Shown: piece after piece, positions 1 through 8,907 of the stretch
Numbering within the stretch: position 1 is the stretch's first letter
How the letters are laid out: every line of letters starts with the position of its first letter
NCBI RefSeq assembly: GCF_003002025.1
Contig: NZ_PVZB01000003.1
Location: forward strand, 355,516-419,515
Reading direction: 5' to 3'
DNA: 64,000 nucleotides
Source: Paraburkholderia sp. BL25I1N1
GTDB taxonomy: Bacteria > Pseudomonadota > Gammaproteobacteria > Burkholderiales > Burkholderiaceae
The notes under the pieces: model-generated
Told to the model about the DNA's origin: nothing
Database searches by the model: none
What the model saw: only the letters and a program-made list of their open reading frames with translations
Position numbers and translations under genes: made by a program

Positions 1-95
1 AGGCGCAAACATAACCGCGTGGTAAAAAAGCGCTGCTGGCGCGACAATTCACGACCATTCTTACTGGCCGCCGGCTCGCCGGAAACGTTACCAAC

Positions 96-569
96 ATGTC
101 CGTTAAGGAACCTGTCTTCACCCTGCGCCCGGCACTGAACTCAGACGAGGCCTTTCTATTCGAGCTGCGCAAGGCGACCATGACGGAGCACCTCGCGCGC
201 GTCGGCGAGCCGTCCGACGACACCCAGCATCGCGCGCATCTGCTGCATCGGTATGACACAGCGCGCGTGATTTGCATCGACGGCGCGCCCGCCGGTTTGC
301 TTAAAGCGTATCGCACCGACACCGAGTGGGTCGTCGTGCAATTGCAGATCGCGCCGGCGCTGCAGCGGCGTGGTATCGGCGAACGCGCGCTGCACACGGT
401 GTTGCGCGCCGCGCAGGCCGACGCGTTGCCGGTCACCCTCAAGGTGCTCAAAGGCAATCCCGCACAGCGCCTGTACGAGCGCCTCGGCTTCGAGATCGTC
501 GGCGAAGATGAGAGACAGTTTCACATGAGGCGCGCGCCGCGCGCGTCGGCGGAAATTGAAGCAGAATGA
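96..569 (+). CDS. GNAT family N-acetyltransferase
   Basis: A 157-residue GNAT-fold protein expected to transfer acetyl from acetyl-CoA to an unknown amine or peptide N-terminus. The acetyl-CoA pyrophosphate loop is visible near residue 90 as QRRGIG, following a beta-strand with VVVQLQIAP. The later NPAQRLYERLGFEIVGED segment is the usual helix and beta-turn of motif B. It spans a single GNAT domain with no fused partner. The ATG is preceded by only a weak GGAA-like ribosome site, so the start is probable rather than certain. The next gene follows after about 35 nt on the same strand and may be co-transcribed. The substrate cannot be inferred. Confidence 0.85.
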   Translation: MSVKEPVFTLRPALNSDEAFLFELRKATMTEHLARVGEPSDDTQHRAHLLHRYDTARVICIDGAPAGLLKAYRTDTEWVVVQLQIAPALQRRGIGERALHTVLRAAQADALPVTLKVLKGNPAQRLYERLGFEIVGEDERQFHMRRAPRASAEIEAE

Positions 570-604
570 ATGTCGGATAAAGACTGACACGCACCGGACC
601 TGTT

Positions 605-955
605 ATGACCTTTCGCGACACCTCCGCCATCACAAGCTGGCACGCCCACGTGTATTTCGACGCGGGCAGCCGCGACGCCGCATGGACTTTCCGCGAGCAG
701 ATCGACGCACACTGGGGCGACGCACTGCAACTGGGCCGCTTTCACGAACGCCCGGTTGGGCCGCATCCCATGTGGTCATATCAGCTCGCGTTCACGCAGG
801 CTCAGTTCGCCGACGTGGTCGGCTGGCTCACGCTGAATCACGACGCGCTGGATATCTTCCTGCACCCCAATACGGGCGATGCGTTACGCGATCATCGCGA
901 CGCAGCCGTATGGATCGGCCATTCGCACGAACTGGTGCTGAGCGCGTTGAATTGA
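605..955 (+). CDS. DOPA 4,5-dioxygenase family protein
   Basis: A 116-residue protein matching the small DOPA 4,5-dioxygenase family, whose fungal and plant-associated members cleave catechol rings extradiolically. Family hallmarks visible are an N-terminal WHAHVYFD segment, a central FHERPVGPHP segment and a C-terminal HPNTGD...DHRDAAVWIG segment; the spaced histidines are the expected metal and substrate ligands. In bacteria the physiological substrate is usually unknown, and many members are annotated only by homology. It follows the GNAT gene closely on the same strand. The length is typical of the family and nothing looks truncated. Confidence 0.85.
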   Translation: MTFRDTSAITSWHAHVYFDAGSRDAAWTFREQIDAHWGDALQLGRFHERPVGPHPMWSYQLAFTQAQFADVVGWLTLNHDALDIFLHPNTGDALRDHRDAAVWIGHSHELVLSALN

Positions 956-1007
956 CTGCTATGAATGCGGCGGCCGATGAACCGGATCGCGCACCGCCTC
1001 TTGCCGT

Positions 1008-1319
1008 TCACATATTCGAGTACGAACTGCACCAGCCGGGCGCCGCGACCTGCTTGTCGCCGAACAGCGTGCACCCGCCGTATGCATCGTTGGCTTTGCC
1101 CTGGAACAGCGAGCAGTTGGCACAGCTTTGTCCGGCGGCGTAGCCCGGAAACTTCGCTTTGTCGACCTTGGACGCGTCCTCTTTGTAGCCGACGGCTTGC
1201 GCCTTCGGATCGGATTCGCTGAGTCTGTTCGCGGTGTCGGCGAAGGCGGCGCGCGTGAGCATGAGCGCTGAGCCCGCGCTCACGCCGAGCAGCAGAAAAT
1301 GGCGACGCGATGTTTTCAT
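1008..1319 (-). CDS. High-potential iron-sulfur protein (HiPIP), Tat-exported
   Basis: A 103-residue small electron carrier. The N-terminus carries a twin-arginine signal (SRRHFLLLG followed by a hydrophobic stretch ending at AFA), so the folded cofactor-bearing protein should be exported to the periplasm by Tat. Four cysteines in the order CANC...GGC...WC ligate the [4Fe-4S] cluster in the spacing typical of HiPIPs, with the usual aromatic residues nearby. The ATG at 1319 was chosen because the signal peptide begins there; a longer reading frame upstream overlaps the nitroreductase gene and is not credible. It lies directly downstream of the nitroreductase gene on the same strand. Confidence 0.92.
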   Translation of the reverse strand: MKTSRRHFLLLGVSAGSALMLTRAAFADTANRLSESDPKAQAVGYKEDASKVDKAKFPGYAAGQSCANCSLFQGKANDAYGGCTLFGDKQVAAPGWCSSYSNM

Positions 1320-1368
1320 ATGGGTCCGATGGAATGTGGGGACTTGCCTCGATTGCGATCCAGCGCCG

Positions 1369-2058
1369 TCAATCGAGAAATCGCGTGAACCGTTCAACGG
1401 GTTCGCGCTCGCTGCGTAACGTGTTGACCAAAGCGTTTTCGTCGGCGAAACCGAGCGACATGCCGCACACCAGTTGCTCTTCAGGCGACAAGCCGAGTTG
1501 CTCCGCAATCACCCGATGAAACGCCGTGAACGCGGCCTGCGGACACGTATCGAGACCCCGCCCGCGCGCGGCCGTCATGATTGCCTGCAGGAACATGCCG
1601 TAGTCCAGCCAGCTGCCGCGCCCCATCACCCGGTCGATCGTGAAGAACAAGCCCACCGGTGCGCCGAAGAAGCGATAGTTCCGCGCATGCTGCTCGTGCA
1701 TGCGCGCCTTGTCGCCCTTTTCGATGCCGAGCAAGCCATATAGATCCCAGCCGATTTTGCGGCGCCGGTCGATGTACGGCGACACCCACCGATTCGGATA
1801 GTACGGATACTCTTCCTGGTATAGCGCGTCGCGTTGCGGGTGGTCGTAAGCGTCGAGCAAGGCCTGCGAGAGACGCGCCAGCGACTCGCCAGTCACCACG
1901 CAGACCTTCCACGGCTGCGTATTGGTGCCCGACGGCGCGCGGCTGGCGGCTTCGAGAATGGCTTCGATATCGGCGCGCGGCACCGGCGTGGGCAAAAAGG
2001 CGCGAATCGAGCGCCGCGTGACGAGTGCGGCGTCGACGTCGTTGACGGGAGTGGTCAT
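1369..2058 (-). CDS. Nitroreductase family protein
   Basis: A 229-residue flavin-dependent nitroreductase-fold protein, expected to bind FMN and reduce nitro-aromatics, quinones or similar acceptors with NAD(P)H. Visible hallmarks are the N-terminal TRRSIRAF phosphate-binding segment, the SRAPSGTNTQPW loop and the later SWLDYGMFLQAIMTAARGRGLDTCPQ helix that packs at the dimer interface. The ATG at 2058 places the domain start correctly and has a GGAA site 9 nt upstream. It is transcribed toward the HiPIP gene with a 49-nt gap. The physiological substrate is unknown. Confidence 0.9.
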   Translation of the reverse strand: MTTPVNDVDAALVTRRSIRAFLPTPVPRADIEAILEAASRAPSGTNTQPWKVCVVTGESLARLSQALLDAYDHPQRDALYQEEYPYYPNRWVSPYIDRRRKIGWDLYGLLGIEKGDKARMHEQHARNYRFFGAPVGLFFTIDRVMGRGSWLDYGMFLQAIMTAARGRGLDTCPQAAFTAFHRVIAEQLGLSPEEQLVCGMSLGFADENALVNTLRSEREPVERFTRFLD

Positions 2059-2165
2059 CGGCGAATTCCGGTGGAACCAGCAGTTATGGCGGTCTCCAGG
2101 AATTCTAGCGCGAGCACGCACTTTCGCGCTGGCGCGCCGGCAACGCCGGCCGCGCGCAGCGCGGT

Positions 2166-5100
2166 TTAGCGCAATGGCGTTTTCAGCGCATCGATGAGAT
2201 CGAGCAGATCGTAGGGCTTGCGCAGCAGGATCGCGTGCGGCAAGACCGCGCGCTGCGCCGGCGTCAGCACGAGGTCGTAGCCGGTCAGAAAGATCACGCG
2301 CAGGTCAGGCCGCTCGCGACACACGTCGAGCGCGAGGTCGATGCCCGACTTGCCCGCCAGCCCCACGTCGGTCAGCATCACGCTGATCGTGTGTTCGCTG
2401 AGAATCTGCTTGGCGTCGAGCTCGCCCTCGGCTTCCAGAATGTCGAAGTCGAACGTGCGCAGTAATTCGGCCGTGCTCACACGAATCAGCTCGTCGTCTT
2501 CCACCAGCAGAATCCGCGGCCGCGTCTGAGCGACGAAACTATCGGCGCTATCCGGCATCATCGGCGGATCGATCTCCAGAAGATGCTGCTCGGCCTCGGC
2601 GATTTCCGCCGCCCGCGGATTCTGCGCTTGCAGCACGTAGCGCACTTTGCGCGCCAACGCTTCGTGCGTATACGGCTTGCTAAGCAATTCGATGCCTTCA
2701 TCGAGCCGCCCTGAATGCACGATCGCATTATCCGTGTAGCCCGACGTGAACAGCACCGCGATCGACGGCAACCGCTCGCGCGCCTTGCGGGCGAGCTCGG
2801 TGCTGCGCAACGGCCCAGGCATCACCACATCGGTAAACAGCATGTCGATCGGCACGCCGCTTTCGACGATCGCCAGCGCGCTTTGCGCGTCTTTCGCTTT
2901 CAGCACGCGGTAGCCGAGATCGGAGAGCATTTCGACCACTGTGGTGCGCACTTCCTCGTCGTCCTCGACCGCGAGAATCGTTTCCGTGCCGCCCTTGGCG
3001 GGACCGGCTTCGATATTCGTTTCGAGGTCTTCTTCCTGGCGCACCCGCGGCAGATAGATGCGGATCGTGGTGCCGTGACCCTCTTCGCTGTAGATCTTCA
3101 CATGGCCGCCGGACTGCTTGACGAAGCCATACACCATGCTCAAGCCGAGGCCCGTGCCCTGGCCTTCGGGCTTGGTCGTGAAGAACGGTTCGAACACGCG
3201 CTCGCGCACTTCCGGCGACATGCCGAGGCCCGTGTCGGTAACGGCCAGCATCACGTACTGGCCCGGCGTGACCTCCGCGTTGCGTTTGGCGTAGGCGTCG
3301 TCGAGCGCGGCGTTGCCGGCTTCGATCGTGAGCTTGCCGTGGCCGTTCATGGCGTCGCGCGCGTTGATCGCCAGATTCAGCAGCGCGTTCTCGACCTGGA
3401 ACGGATCGACCAGCGTATTCCACAAGCCGCCCGACACGATCGTTTCGATTTCGACGCCGTCGCCGAGCGCGCGCCTCAGCATGTCGTCGAGACCGCGCAC
3501 GAAGCGGCCGAGATTGACGACCTTCGGCGCGAGCGGCTGACGCCGCCCGAACGCGAGCAGTTGCGAGGCGAGGTTCGCACCGCGCGCGACGCCCGCCAGT
3601 GCATTGCGCACACGCTGCTCGGGCTTCTCCGAACCGGCGACGTCTTTCGCCAGCAGTTGCAGATTGCCGCCGATCACTTGCAGCAGGTTGTTGAAGTCGT
3701 GCGCGACGCCGCCCGTGAGCTTGCCGATCGCTTCCATCTTTTGCGCCATGCGCAGCGCTTCTTCGGCGTGCCGCAGCGCTTCGGTGGTTTCCTTGTCGGC
3801 GGTCACATCTCGGCCCACGCCATGAATGCGCGCGGTGTTCGGATCGAGCGCGAGCGTCCACGCGACCCAACGCCATGTGCCGTCGATCCGCCTGAAGCGG
3901 TTTTCGTAACGCACCGGCGCGCCCGTTCTGCGCAGTTCAGCAAGATGCGTGCGGACAGTCTCGACATCGTCCGGGTGAACCAGATCGACATAGGAACGCG
4001 ACATCAGCCAGTGCAGGTCGTGACCGAGCGCCGTGCTCCACGATGGACTCACGCGCTGCAAGCGGCCTTCGATATCGGCCACCACCAGCAGATCCTCGCT
4101 CAACTCCCATAAACGATCGCGGTCCGCCACCGTTTCGATCACGCGGCGCTCCAGCGTTTCGTTCAGATCGCGCAACGCGCTTTGCGCCTTGGTGCGCTCG
4201 GCGATTTCGGTTTGCGCCGCCTGATACAAGCGCGCGTTGTCGATGGCAATCGCCGCCTGCGCGGCGATGCCGGCCACGATCCGCTCAGCGCGCTCAGTGA
4301 ACACGCCGGGATCCGGATGGCCGAAGAACAGGCCGCCGACCACTTCGCCGCTGCGCGACTGCACCGGCGCCGCCAGATAGCTGCGCACCTTCAGATGACC
4401 CTCCGGCATGCCGCGATGCGGCGCGTTGTGGCCATAGCGCGGATCCTGCGTGATGTCGTCGACACGGACGATGCCTTCGCCCTGAAACGTGGGCGCGAAC
4501 ACCGCCGTGTTGCGCGGCATGGGAAACTGCTCGAACGCCTCCTTCGGCACGCCGGACAGCGTGTAAAGCATGTAACTGCCGCCCTTCTGATCGAGCACGT
4601 TGTAGAAGAACGAGCCGAACGCGGCGCCGGTCAGTTCGGTGGCCGCGTCGGTGACGATCTGCACCGCGCGGCTCAGGTCGAGTTCGGCCGCGACCGTCGA
4701 GCCGACACGATTGAGAATCTCCAGCGTGCGCGATTCTTCGCGCAGCTTCATCTCGGTCTCGCGACGCAAGCGCGCGAGTTGCAGGTTGCCCGACACGCGG
4801 GCAAGCAGTTCGCGCGCGGAAAAGGGCTTGGTCAGATAGTCGTCGGCGCCGTGCTCGATGCCGTCGACGCGCGCCTCCTCACCCGCGCGGGCCGACAGCA
4901 TCAGCACCGGCGTGTCGCGCAAATCCGGATCGGCGCGCAGTGCGCGCAGCAGGCCGAAGCCGTCGAGGCGCGGCATCATCACGTCGGAGAGCACCAGATC
5001 GGGCGGTTCCGCGCGCGCGGCTTCGAGCGCCGCCTGACCGTCGGTGGCGAGCCGCACGTCGTGGCCCGCCGCCCGCAAGATGCGGCTCATGTACTCACGC

Positions 5101-7079
5101 AGATCCGCATTGTCGTCGACGACCAGCAGCCGCGCGGCGGCGGCCGGCGCTGCCTCCGACGTTTCGCTGGCCGGCGCTGCGCCGGCCGACGGGGCATCGA
5201 GTATTTCGTTCTCCGGACTCCAGCGCAACGCGGCATCGACATACATGCGTGCGTGCCTGCTCATGGAGGCATGCACGGCTTCGTCCTCGGCTTGGGACAG
5301 CACAGCGCCGCGCGGCAGCGAAACGGTAAAGCACGCACCTTCGCCGAGCACACTGTCCACCCGCACCGTGCCGCCGTGCAGCTTCACCAGTTCCTGCACC
5401 ATTGCGAGCCCGATGCCGCTGCCTTCCACAGAGCGGCCCGGTGCGCCCGCCACGCGATGAAAGCGCTCGAAAAGACGCGGCACTTCTTCTTCCGCGACGC
5501 CGATGCCGCTATCCGTGACGCTGACCTCGACGCCGCCGCCTTCGTCAGTGCGAACCGCGACGCGGATCGTGCCGAAGAACGTGAACTTGTACGCGTTCGA
5601 CAGCAGGTTCACCACGACTTTTTCCCACATCTCGCGGTCGATCTGCACGATCACGGGCGTAGCCGGAACGTCAACTTCGAGACGCAGGCCGGCCGCCTCT
5701 ATCGCGGACTGGAACAGCGACGCAAGCTCGGCCGTGAAGGAAGCGATGTCGGTGGGCTGCGTGTGAATCTCGATGCGCCCCGCCTCGATCCGCGAAAAAT
5801 CCAGCAACGCGTTGACGAGCTTCAGCAGGCGCAAACCGTTGCGATGCGTGATCTCGATCAGCGCGCGGTCGTCGATATCGCTGCGTGTCTGCGCGTTATC
5901 ACCGCTCGCGGCCGGCTGCGGCCTGGCGAGCAGTTCTTCGAGCGGGCCGAGCATCAGCGTCAACGGCGTGCGGAATTCGTGGCTGATATTGGAGAAGAAC
6001 GTGGTCTTCGCGCGGTCGACTTCGGCCAGCGCTTCCGCGCGCCGCCGCTCTTCTTCATACGCCTGCGCGTAGCCGATCGCCGCGCCGATCTGGCCGGCGA
6101 CCAGGTTCAGAAAGCTGCGGTAAGCGTCGTCGACGAGACGGCAAGGATTCAGGCCGGCAATCAGCAGGACTGTTTGCGTCGACTCGCCGCCGACCGACAC
6201 CGGCAGGATGACTGCCTGCTCCGGCGCGAGATGCCACGGACCGCTCGGCAACGCGGTGCCGAAACGCTGCGTCAAGTCGCGCACGGTCTGCGGCGCCTGG
6301 ATCTGGAGGACGTCGGCGATCGGCCAGAGTGATTCGCCGACGCGCATTGTCTGCGGCGCCGCCGGATGGCCCGGCTCGATGCCGCACGAGCCGACCAGCG
6401 TGACCGTGTCGCTGCCGGGTTCGGCTGCATAAAGCATGGCGAAGGGCAGGTCTTGCGGATTCGCCCGCAACGCGCGCGCGCTGAGTTCGCATGCTTCGCG
6501 CCAATCGCGGCCGTCCGGACTGGCCGCGGCCAGTTCCTTCAGCAGCGCCAGTTGCCGTTCGCCGACCACCTGCGCCGTGTCGTCGCTATTGGCGCAGATG
6601 ATGCCGCCAGGTTCGCCATCCTCGGCGGGAATCGGGCTGTACGAGAAGGTGTAATACGTCTCCTCCGGAAAGCCGTTGCGCTCCATGATGAGCAGCTTCT
6701 GTTCGACGAAGGTACCCTCGGCACCCGCCAGCGCGGTATCGAGAAGCGGCTCGATGTCGGACCAGATTTCCCGCCACACGACACGGGTCGGTTGACCGAG
6801 CGCGACCGGATGCTTCCCGCCGATGATCGACTTGTACGGGTCGTTGTAAAAATAGAGCAGCTCGTCGCCCCACCCGATCCAGATCGGCTGACGCGAGGTG
6901 AGCATGATGCGGATCGCGATCTTCAGGCCTTGTGGCCAAGTGTCGGGTGCGCCGAGTGCGGTCTGCGTCCAGTCGTAGGCGCGGATCAGCGCCCCCAGCT
7001 CGCCGCCTCCGGCAAGAAAGGACGGCGCGGCGACGCCGCCGGGCGGTGCGTCCGACATGAAGCGGTCCGGCTGTTTCAA
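2166..7079 (-). CDS. Hybrid sensor histidine kinase/response regulator with two kinase cores and three receivers
   Basis: A 1637-residue soluble-looking hybrid kinase. Domains in order: an N-terminal PAS-like region (about 20-165); a GAF-like region (about 180-340); a first HisKA with H-box SNISHEFRTPLT near residue 367; a first HATPase_c with DSGIGV and GSGIGLAM; a receiver with phospho-acceptor in VLSDVMMP near 698; a second GAF (about 770-930); a PAS (about 970-1090); a second HisKA of the GGVAHDFNNLLQ type near 1125 with its own HATPase_c; and two more receivers with aspartates in LFTDVVMP (near 1416) and MLTDVGLAG (near 1570). No membrane segment is evident. The start is TTG at 7079, supported by GGAG 6 nt upstream; ATG at 7058 has no clear ribosome site. 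No response-regulator gene lies next to it, so its output is unknown. Confidence 0.9.
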   Translation of the reverse strand: MKQPDRFMSDAPPGGVAAPSFLAGGGELGALIRAYDWTQTALGAPDTWPQGLKIAIRIMLTSRQPIWIGWGDELLYFYNDPYKSIIGGKHPVALGQPTRVVWREIWSDIEPLLDTALAGAEGTFVEQKLLIMERNGFPEETYYTFSYSPIPAEDGEPGGIICANSDDTAQVVGERQLALLKELAAASPDGRDWREACELSARALRANPQDLPFAMLYAAEPGSDTVTLVGSCGIEPGHPAAPQTMRVGESLWPIADVLQIQAPQTVRDLTQRFGTALPSGPWHLAPEQAVILPVSVGGESTQTVLLIAGLNPCRLVDDAYRSFLNLVAGQIGAAIGYAQAYEEERRRAEALAEVDRAKTTFFSNISHEFRTPLTLMLGPLEELLARPQPAASGDNAQTRSDIDDRALIEITHRNGLRLLKLVNALLDFSRIEAGRIEIHTQPTDIASFTAELASLFQSAIEAAGLRLEVDVPATPVIVQIDREMWEKVVVNLLSNAYKFTFFGTIRVAVRTDEGGGVEVSVTDSGIGVAEEEVPRLFERFHRVAGAPGRSVEGSGIGLAMVQELVKLHGGTVRVDSVLGEGACFTVSLPRGAVLSQAEDEAVHASMSRHARMYVDAALRWSPENEILDAPSAGAAPASETSEAAPAAAARLLVVDDNADLREYMSRILRAAGHDVRLATDGQAALEAARAEPPDLVLSDVMMPRLDGFGLLRALRADPDLRDTPVLMLSARAGEEARVDGIEHGADDYLTKPFSARELLARVSGNLQLARLRRETEMKLREESRTLEILNRVGSTVAAELDLSRAVQIVTDAATELTGAAFGSFFYNVLDQKGGSYMLYTLSGVPKEAFEQFPMPRNTAVFAPTFQGEGIVRVDDITQDPRYGHNAPHRGMPEGHLKVRSYLAAPVQSRSGEVVGGLFFGHPDPGVFTERAERIVAGIAAQAAIAIDNARLYQAAQTEIAERTKAQSALRDLNETLERRVIETVADRDRLWELSEDLLVVADIEGRLQRVSPSWSTALGHDLHWLMSRSYVDLVHPDDVETVRTHLAELRRTGAPVRYENRFRRIDGTWRWVAWTLALDPNTARIHGVGRDVTADKETTEALRHAEEALRMAQKMEAIGKLTGGVAHDFNNLLQVIGGNLQLLAKDVAGSEKPEQRVRNALAGVARGANLASQLLAFGRRQPLAPKVVNLGRFVRGLDDMLRRALGDGVEIETIVSGGLWNTLVDPFQVENALLNLAINARDAMNGHGKLTIEAGNAALDDAYAKRNAEVTPGQYVMLAVTDTGLGMSPEVRERVFEPFFTTKPEGQGTGLGLSMVYGFVKQSGGHVKIYSEEGHGTTIRIYLPRVRQEEDLETNIEAGPAKGGTETILAVEDDEEVRTTVVEMLSDLGYRVLKAKDAQSALAIVESGVPIDMLFTDVVMPGPLRSTELARKARERLPSIAVLFTSGYTDNAIVHSGRLDEGIELLSKPYTHEALARKVRYVLQAQNPRAAEIAEAEQHLLEIDPPMMPDSADSFVAQTRPRILLVEDDELIRVSTAELLRTFDFDILEAEGELDAKQILSEHTISVMLTDVGLAGKSGIDLALDVCRERPDLRVIFLTGYDLVLTPAQRAVLPHAILLRKPYDLLDLIDALKTPLR

Positions 7080-7435
7080 CGCGATCTCCTCGACACGGCG
7101 GGTCGTATTCGTGCGGGCCGCTGTTGCAAAAGCGGTGCCCGATACGACGGATGGCTAACGATCACCACGCAATTGATGTAGCGCGATTCTCGCACGTAGC
7201 GGTGTGCCGGAGGAAGGTGAGACAACGCGCCGAAACCGCAAGCAGCGGGCTTTTCGCGGCGAGGAATTGAGCGTTATGCGGAGGATTGGGCGGCGACGAA
7301 GGTACGCCGCGAAATGAAACCGAAATGCAGGTAAAACGTACCTTGACGCAATGTGTGCGGAGAGGCAATTTTCCCGATCGCCATGCCTTCGCCGTGCGAC
7401 CAGGTTTCTTCGATCACTGCGGGCTTGCAGTGTCT
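7080..7435. other. Intergenic region upstream of the hybrid kinase
   Basis: This 356-nt stretch lies between the 5' end of the hybrid kinase and the 3' end of the PepSY gene, both on the minus strand. It must hold the kinase promoter and its ribosome site (GGAG about 7085-7088 on the complementary strand). Reading frames in it are short and lack recognisable protein features. I see no convincing hairpin terminator or operator. Confidence 0.4.
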
Positions 7436-8158
7436 TTACAGCAGGCCCACACACACCGCTGCGACGATCGAGCCCAGCACCAACACCGCGCCGATGGTCT
7501 TGCGTTTGTTCAACTCCGTCCACAGCAGAACGCCGGTGAGCGACAGCAAGATGATGCTGCCTGCGAGCGTGTCGATCAGCAGCACCCAGCCGACGCTCAG
7601 ACCCACGCCCTTGTGCAGGTTCGTCAGCATGGCGAGAAATGTGTTCTCGCTGCGCTTGACCGTCACATAGCCGTTACCCACCCAGTACTCGGCGGACGTG
7701 TTCTCATGCGGCGACGCGAAGTTGAGTTGCCAATGCTCCGGCTGGACGACGCTACGCTCGCCCCATGCCACCGGATGAGCCGGCTCTTTCTGCACGCGCC
7801 CAGGCGTGCCCGCCAGTTTCAGTTCGTGCTTGAGCCACTTGCCCAGCTCGCGCGGCGTTTCCGGCGCGGGCTGCGGCAACGGCACTTGCAGCATCGCCAC
7901 TTGCGGCTCGCCGGTCGATACTTTGAGCGGCCCGCCGCGATGGTTCAGCAGGAACCCCGTGGTGCCGAACAGCAAACCCAGCGCCGCGCCCCACAAGCCG
8001 ATCCAGCCATGCACCTTGCGCAGCCATTTGACGAAGGTGGCGCGACGCGAACGCTGCTGCCGCGTTTTCAATTCGTCGTTGTCCAGCCGCTGCGGCTCGC
8101 GCGTCGTCCGATCGATGCCCGCGGGCGATTGAATGTCGATTGCCTCGGGTACGCTCAC
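7436..8158 (-). CDS. PepSY-associated membrane protein of the iron-uptake operon
   Basis: A 240-residue PepSY/PepSY-TM family membrane protein. A basic N-terminus is followed by [18 protein letters not shown], the conserved HxWxG membrane helix of this family. A periplasmic loop follows, then a second helix pair after LTNLHKGVG and a final hydrophobic helix reaching the C-terminus. Such proteins commonly sit beside TonB receptors and are thought to help reduce or move iron-siderophore across the inner membrane. It starts with GTG and overlaps the piuC stop codon (GTGA), implying translational coupling. Expected to share Fur control with the receptor and piuC. Confidence 0.85.
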   Translation of the reverse strand: MSVPEAIDIQSPAGIDRTTREPQRLDNDELKTRQQRSRRATFVKWLRKVHGWIGLWGAALGLLFGTTGFLLNHRGGPLKVSTGEPQVAMLQVPLPQPAPETPRELGKWLKHELKLAGTPGRVQKEPAHPVAWGERSVVQPEHWQLNFASPHENTSAEYWVGNGYVTVKRSENTFLAMLTNLHKGVGLSVGWVLLIDTLAGSIILLSLTGVLLWTELNKRKTIGAVLVLGSIVAAVCVGLL

Positions 8159-8838
8159 GTTTCACTCCAGGTCCGCAACAGATTGTGATAGATGCCGACG
8201 AGGCTGCGACGCGCGGTATCGTCGGCGTTGCTGGCGTTCAGCCGTTGAATCGCCGTGTCCATGTCGAACAGCATTGCGCGCTGCGTATCGCTGCGCACGA
8301 GGCTTTGCACCCAGAAGAAACTCGCGATCCGCGCGCCGCGCGTGACCGGCGTGACCTGATGCAAACTCGTCGCCGGATAGACGATCATGTCGCCGGCCGG
8401 CAGTTTGACCTGCTGCACGCCGTACGTGTCTTCGATCACGAGTTCGCCGCCGTCGTAGTCGGCGGGGTCGGAAATGAACAGCGTCACCGAGACGTCGGTG
8501 CGCAGCTTCACGCCGTTGGGCAGCACGCGCACGGCTCCATCGACGTGACTGCCGAACTGCATGCCGCCTTCGTAACGATTGAACAGCGGCGGATACACCT
8601 GATTCGGCAACACCGCGCTGATGAACAGCGGGTTGCGTTCGATCGACGCGAGAATCACGTCGCCGAGTTCACGCGCAACCGGCGTGTGTTCGGCGATCTG
8701 CTGATTACGCTTGACCGGTGCGCCCTGATAGCCGGCGGTCGCGCGGCCGTCCACCCAGGCGTCGCCGGCCTGGTCGAGCCGCTCGCGCACGAGCCGCAAC
8801 TGCTCGGCGTTCAGTACGTTCGGTATGTGCAGCAACAT
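8155..8838 (-). CDS. piuC: Fe(II)/2-oxoglutarate-dependent hydroxylase PiuC (PKHD-type)
   Basis: A 227-residue member of the PKHD/prolyl-4-hydroxylase-like dioxygenases found with catecholate siderophore receptors. The metal-binding triad is visible: [10 protein letters not shown] supplies the HxD pair, and the distal histidine is in SLHQVTPV. The arginine that binds 2-oxoglutarate is within [11 protein letters not shown]. The N-terminal MLLHIPNVL and length match E. coli YbiX and Pseudomonas PiuC. ATG at 8838 has AAGGAAAC upstream; the longer frame enters the intergenic region. It lies 69 nt downstream of the receptor, with a perfect hairpin between them, and overlaps the PepSY gene. Its exact substrate is unresolved in the family. 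Confidence 0.92.
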   Translation of the reverse strand: MLLHIPNVLNAEQLRLVRERLDQAGDAWVDGRATAGYQGAPVKRNQQIAEHTPVARELGDVILASIERNPLFISAVLPNQVYPPLFNRYEGGMQFGSHVDGAVRVLPNGVKLRTDVSVTLFISDPADYDGGELVIEDTYGVQQVKLPAGDMIVYPATSLHQVTPVTRGARIASFFWVQSLVRSDTQRAMLFDMDTAIQRLNASNADDTARRSLVGIYHNLLRTWSET

Positions 8839-8857
8839 GGTGTTTCCTTTTTGCGTC

Positions 8858-8885
8858 GGCTTGCCGTCTTCGAGAACGGCAAGCC
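8858..8885 (-). promoter_or_regulatory. Perfect 10-bp hairpin between the TonB receptor gene and piuC
   Basis: GGCTTGCCGT (8858-8867) and its exact complement ACGGCAAGCC (8876-8885) flank an 8-nt loop. In the direction of transcription there is no T-tract after it, so it is unlikely to be a strong intrinsic terminator. It could stabilise the upstream receptor transcript or attenuate transcription into piuC. Confidence 0.5.
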
Positions 8886-8907
8886 TAACGCATCCGTTCA
8901 ACGTGTA

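Noticed and set aside
4182..6332. Long plus-strand open frame of 716 codons opposite the hybrid kinase
   Set aside because: It is antisense to a gene with clear kinase and receiver motifs; its product is Arg/His/Ala-rich with no domain. This is a typical shadow frame in high-GC DNA.
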